A stretch of DNA of 64,000 bases. Source: Ruegeria sp. HKCCA6707. Its GTDB lineage: Bacteria > Pseudomonadota > Alphaproteobacteria > Rhodobacterales > Rhodobacteraceae. Below are positions 61,778 through 64,000 of this stretch, in pieces. The position numbers and the translations under genes were made by a program. Location of the stretch: the NCBI RefSeq assembly GCF_013033515.1, contig NZ_WQEG01000012.1, forward strand, positions 1 to 64,000, given 5' to 3'. Within the stretch, counting starts at the first letter, position 1, and every line of letters starts with the position of its first letter. A model generated the notes under the pieces. The model had not been told where the DNA came from, searched no databases, and was given only the letters and a program-made list of their open reading frames with translations.

Positions 61778-62365
61778 ATGCTTGATTTGAACGATGCACA
61801 CCCCCTTCAGAAAAGCCAGAATTACGAGATCTTTGATCACCCGGTTCATGCCGGCGTTTTGTTGAAGGTGCGCGTGGATAAGCCGAAAAAAAGGCTGTTC
61901 AAACGGTATTCGCAATACCGGTATGGCAACCTCCGGCAATGGAGCCGTGAGGCGAATGAGTACCTTGCCGCTCTGCACCGGGGATGCCCCGAGATCTGGC
62001 GGCTTGCGGGGTTTTTCGGCTATGCCGCGACCAGCAGGGGGCCAGCTATTGCTGTCGAGAAGATGACAGGCCCGGACGGGCAGATGGCGCGCACGCTGGC
62101 GCAAGAGTTCAACGAAACGCCAAAGGATGATCCAAAACGCGATGCCCTGAAACAAGAGCTGATCGAGCTTTTGGATGACCTTGATCGTGGTCGCATTATT
62201 GTTGGGGATATCGGGCTGCAAAATATCGTGCGGGCTCAGGAGCGTGACGGAAAGCTTGTGGTGATCGACGGGTTGGGAGAGCGTGTTTTGCTGCCGCTGA
62301 CCTTGATCAATGCGCAGGCGTTCCGGTTCCAATCCATGCGCCGTCGCAAACGGCTCTTGCGATAA
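61778..62365 (+). CDS. YrbL-family (kinase-fold) protein
   Basis: 195 residues. [39 protein letters not shown], the EKMTGPDG segment and the late [12 protein letters not shown]...VVIDGLGER fit the PhoP-regulated YrbL family, which resembles a small kinase with the active-site Asp. Function unknown. It is separate from recO, with 47 bp between. Confidence 0.88.
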   Translation: MLDLNDAHPLQKSQNYEIFDHPVHAGVLLKVRVDKPKKRLFKRYSQYRYGNLRQWSREANEYLAALHRGCPEIWRLAGFFGYAATSRGPAIAVEKMTGPDGQMARTLAQEFNETPKDDPKRDALKQELIELLDDLDRGRIIVGDIGLQNIVRAQERDGKLVVIDGLGERVLLPLTLINAQAFRFQSMRRRKRLLR

Positions 62366-62412
62366 CGCGTGCGATCAGGTTTTCTGCCTTTGTTTCTGGA
62401 CTTGAAGATCAG

Positions 62413-63138
62413 TTGGACTGGCGCGATCACGGCATACTTCTGACCTCTCGCCGTCATGGTGAGACGGCAGCGATTATCGAGGTCTTTACCGAAGACCATG
62501 GCCGCCATGCGGGTGTTGTGCGTGGAGGGACCAGTCGCAAGATCGCGCCGATCCTTCAGCCCGGAGCGCAATTGGATGTTCTGTGGCGCGCGCGGTTAGA
62601 GGAGCATCTGGGCACGTTTCAGGTAGAACCCTTGCGATCGCGGGCGGCTGCGGCCTTTTCCGGGCGGTTGGCGTTGTCCGGTTTGAACGCGGTGGTGGCG
62701 CTATTGTCATTCTGTCTGCCCGAGCGCGCTGCCTATCAGGCGCTTTATAAACAAACCGAACAGCTTATGGATTTGCTGGGCCAGGATGAGATCTGGCCGT
62801 TGGCCTATATGCACTGGGAACGCACCCTGCTCGAGTCGATGGGTTTTGGGCTGGATTTGACGTCTTGCGCCGTGACTGGCGCAACCGAGGGGCTGGTTTT
62901 TGTGTCCCCCAAGACCGGGCGCGCAGTAAGCGCTCAAGGAGCAGGGGAATGGGCGGACAAGCTACTGCCTCTACCACCTTGCCTGCGCGGAGAAGGTTCG
63001 GCACCGGATGCCGAGATCGTGCAAGCCCTTGAGACGACCGGGTACTTTCTGCACCACCGCGTCGCTCCGTCACTAGGCCATACACCTCTGCCCGAGGCGC
63101 GCGGGCGGTTCGTGGACCATTTCACTCGACGGCTGTGA
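62413..63138 (+). CDS. DNA repair protein RecO
   Basis: 241 residues from a TTG at 62413; no ATG or GTG exists upstream in frame, and the family begins at this point ([20 protein letters not shown]). The OB-fold N domain is followed by helices ([31 protein letters not shown]). The zinc finger cysteines found in some RecO are not present. It loads RecA at gaps with RecR. Its 3' end overlaps the convergent META-domain gene by 17 bp. Confidence 0.96.
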   Translation: MDWRDHGILLTSRRHGETAAIIEVFTEDHGRHAGVVRGGTSRKIAPILQPGAQLDVLWRARLEEHLGTFQVEPLRSRAAAAFSGRLALSGLNAVVALLSFCLPERAAYQALYKQTEQLMDLLGQDEIWPLAYMHWERTLLESMGFGLDLTSCAVTGATEGLVFVSPKTGRAVSAQGAGEWADKLLPLPPCLRGEGSAPDAEIVQALETTGYFLHHRVAPSLGHTPLPEARGRFVDHFTRRL

Positions 63139-63517
63139 AAACCATCTCATGACCTGTTTCATTGCGTAGGATCAGCACATCGCCGGATACTTCGGACTGC
63201 GTCATCGCAAGTAGGGCCGCGAAAAAGGTCCCTTCGGCCTCTAGCCCCGCACAGGCGGCGCGGGTCGCGGACAGGTCTTTGATCTCGAACCAGGGGTAAG
63301 GGGCGTCCAACGTGCCAGAATAGCTGTTGCAAGGCGCGTTGCCGGCAATCTTGCCCTCTGCTGGAAAGCTCAAGATAGCGCTTGCTGCGTAGGGCTGACC
63401 GTCAATCTCCTGCAGAGACCAACTGCGGTCTGCTGCGCCATAGGCTGTGACGGTTTCGTCCTTGTCACACTGTAACAGGGCGACAAAGGGCAGGGTCAGG
63501 ATCAAACGGGTCATCAC
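63122..63517 (-). CDS. META-domain (HslJ-like) lipoprotein
   Basis: 131 residues. Lipobox LLQC, with Cys17 lipidated. The mature chain has [30 protein letters not shown] and [19 protein letters not shown], which match the META/HslJ domain linked with heat-shock and antibiotic stress. GC content as the surroundings. Start ATG 63517 or the adjacent ATG at 63514. Confidence 0.85.
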   Translation of the reverse strand: MMTRLILTLPFVALLQCDKDETVTAYGAADRSWSLQEIDGQPYAASAILSFPAEGKIAGNAPCNSYSGTLDAPYPWFEIKDLSATRAACAGLEAEGTFFAALLAMTQSEVSGDVLILRNETGHEMVFTAVE

Positions 63518-63555
63518 GTGATCTTAGCGCGTCCCTACATCAGCCGAAACCACCC

Positions 63556-64000
63556 TCAAAAAGCGATTTCCCCGCTCAAAAGTTCGTCGCGCACTTCAAG
63601 CCGGGGTCGCCAGTTGTATCGCGTATCTGCCTGAATCGGAGCCCAGTACAAGGCACCGCTGTTTCGCCACGGGTCAAGGATGATGCTGTCTTTCATGGTC
63701 GCGCCTTTGGCACTGATGGCGGCTGAATGGTGAATGATGCGCCAAGAGGTCGGAGGCGAGGTCACCCAATGCAGGTCAAGAGTTCGAAAGCCTTCCTGGT
63801 TGAGACGTCCTGTCATCGCCTGCGCCCAGTCGTTGCACAGACCTTTTTCGCGAAACCCGTTGGCGATTTTTGCATTGTGCACGAGCGCAGAATCCGTCAC
63901 CTGCCACTCTCGCGCCAGTCGCTGAGAATACTCGTATGAGATTGTGGCGGCGCGCTGCGCCTCGGCAGGGTCGACATTGGGGCCCAGATTGCGGATTTCG
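63556..64000 (-). CDS. conserved hypothetical protein, 5' end outside the window
   Basis: The frame is open from 64000 down to 63556, at least 148 residues, and continues beyond the window edge. GLCNDWAQAM, LDLHWVTSP, IIHHSAAISA, ILDPWRNSGALYW and RPRLEVRDELLSG are visible. Cys, His and Asp residues in this order (CNDW, HHSA, DPW) recall cysteine-protease-like or transglutaminase-like folds, but this is only a suggestion. The GTG at 63900 would be a later start and is not preferred. Confidence 0.75.
   Translation of the reverse strand, partial: EIRNLGPNVDPAEAQRAATISYEYSQRLAREWQVTDSALVHNAKIANGFREKGLCNDWAQAMTGRLNQEGFRTLDLHWVTSPPTSWRIIHHSAAISAKGATMKDSIILDPWRNSGALYWAPIQADTRYNWRPRLEVRDELLSGEIAF

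Noticed and set aside
1..64000. CRISPR array, cobalamin riboswitch or replication origin
   Set aside because: No regularly spaced short repeats, no B12-box-like sequence near bluB, cbiB or cobC, and no DnaA-box cluster was seen by eye.

Overview
The window is a piece of an alphaproteobacterial chromosome, most likely a marine Rhodobacteraceae (Roseobacter-group) strain. This rests on recognisable gene content and order: atpI-atpB-atpE-b'-b split from the F1 genes; ffh, rpsP, rimM and trmD on one leftward strand with bluB between them; def-(def-like)-fmt; and rpoZ-rsh-pdxJ-acpS-lepB-rnc-era-recO. The genus cannot be fixed from sequence alone.

Layout. 1-9.2 kb is accessory: a transposase remnant, an RND efflux pump with its adaptor, three tandem paralogous secreted proteins of unknown function, and an AraC-type regulator. 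9.2-12.1 kb holds a MATE exporter and an XRE regulator divergent from a small membrane protein, with a perfect palindrome between the last two. 12.3-16.0 kb looks like a small acquired island: a DUF6629 membrane protein and a copC-copD-cytochrome c cassette lie between two ~137-bp direct repeats, each carrying the upstream region and 5' end of a broken integrase gene. 16.2-24.9 kb is a GH25 lysozyme lipoprotein followed by a leftward run: a truncated membrane protein, ffh, two GNATs, chorismate mutase, rpsP, bluB, a 49-codon gene, rimM, a sulfotransferase-like gene and trmD. A Glu/Asp racemase-like gene lies at its upstream end.

25-33.4 kb has azoR divergent from a LysR-DMT exporter pair, a universal stress protein gene behind an FNR-type box, an ArsR regulator, the Fo genes of ATP synthase, and a GntR regulator divergent from an aminotransferase with two matching operator-like sites. 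33.4-45 kb has smc, two small exported proteins, a thioesterase, a lytic transglycosylase, cbiB-cobC (with bluB, part of cobalamin synthesis), a degenerate receiver protein, a glutathionyl-hydroquinone reductase and a PatB/MalY aminotransferase. 45-64 kb is mostly housekeeping: formyl-Met metabolism, RNase HI, ispH, folK, omega subunit, the stringent-response enzyme, PLP, ACP and signal peptidase functions, RNase III, Era and RecO.

Most interesting for follow-up: the repeat-bounded copper cassette, the second deformylase that has lost its catalytic residues, an in-frame TGA splitting a membrane protein gene, a block of mutually exclusive hairpins upstream of ffh, the triplicated secreted protein family, and several well-formed operator candidates. 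No CRISPR array, tRNA or rRNA gene was recognised.
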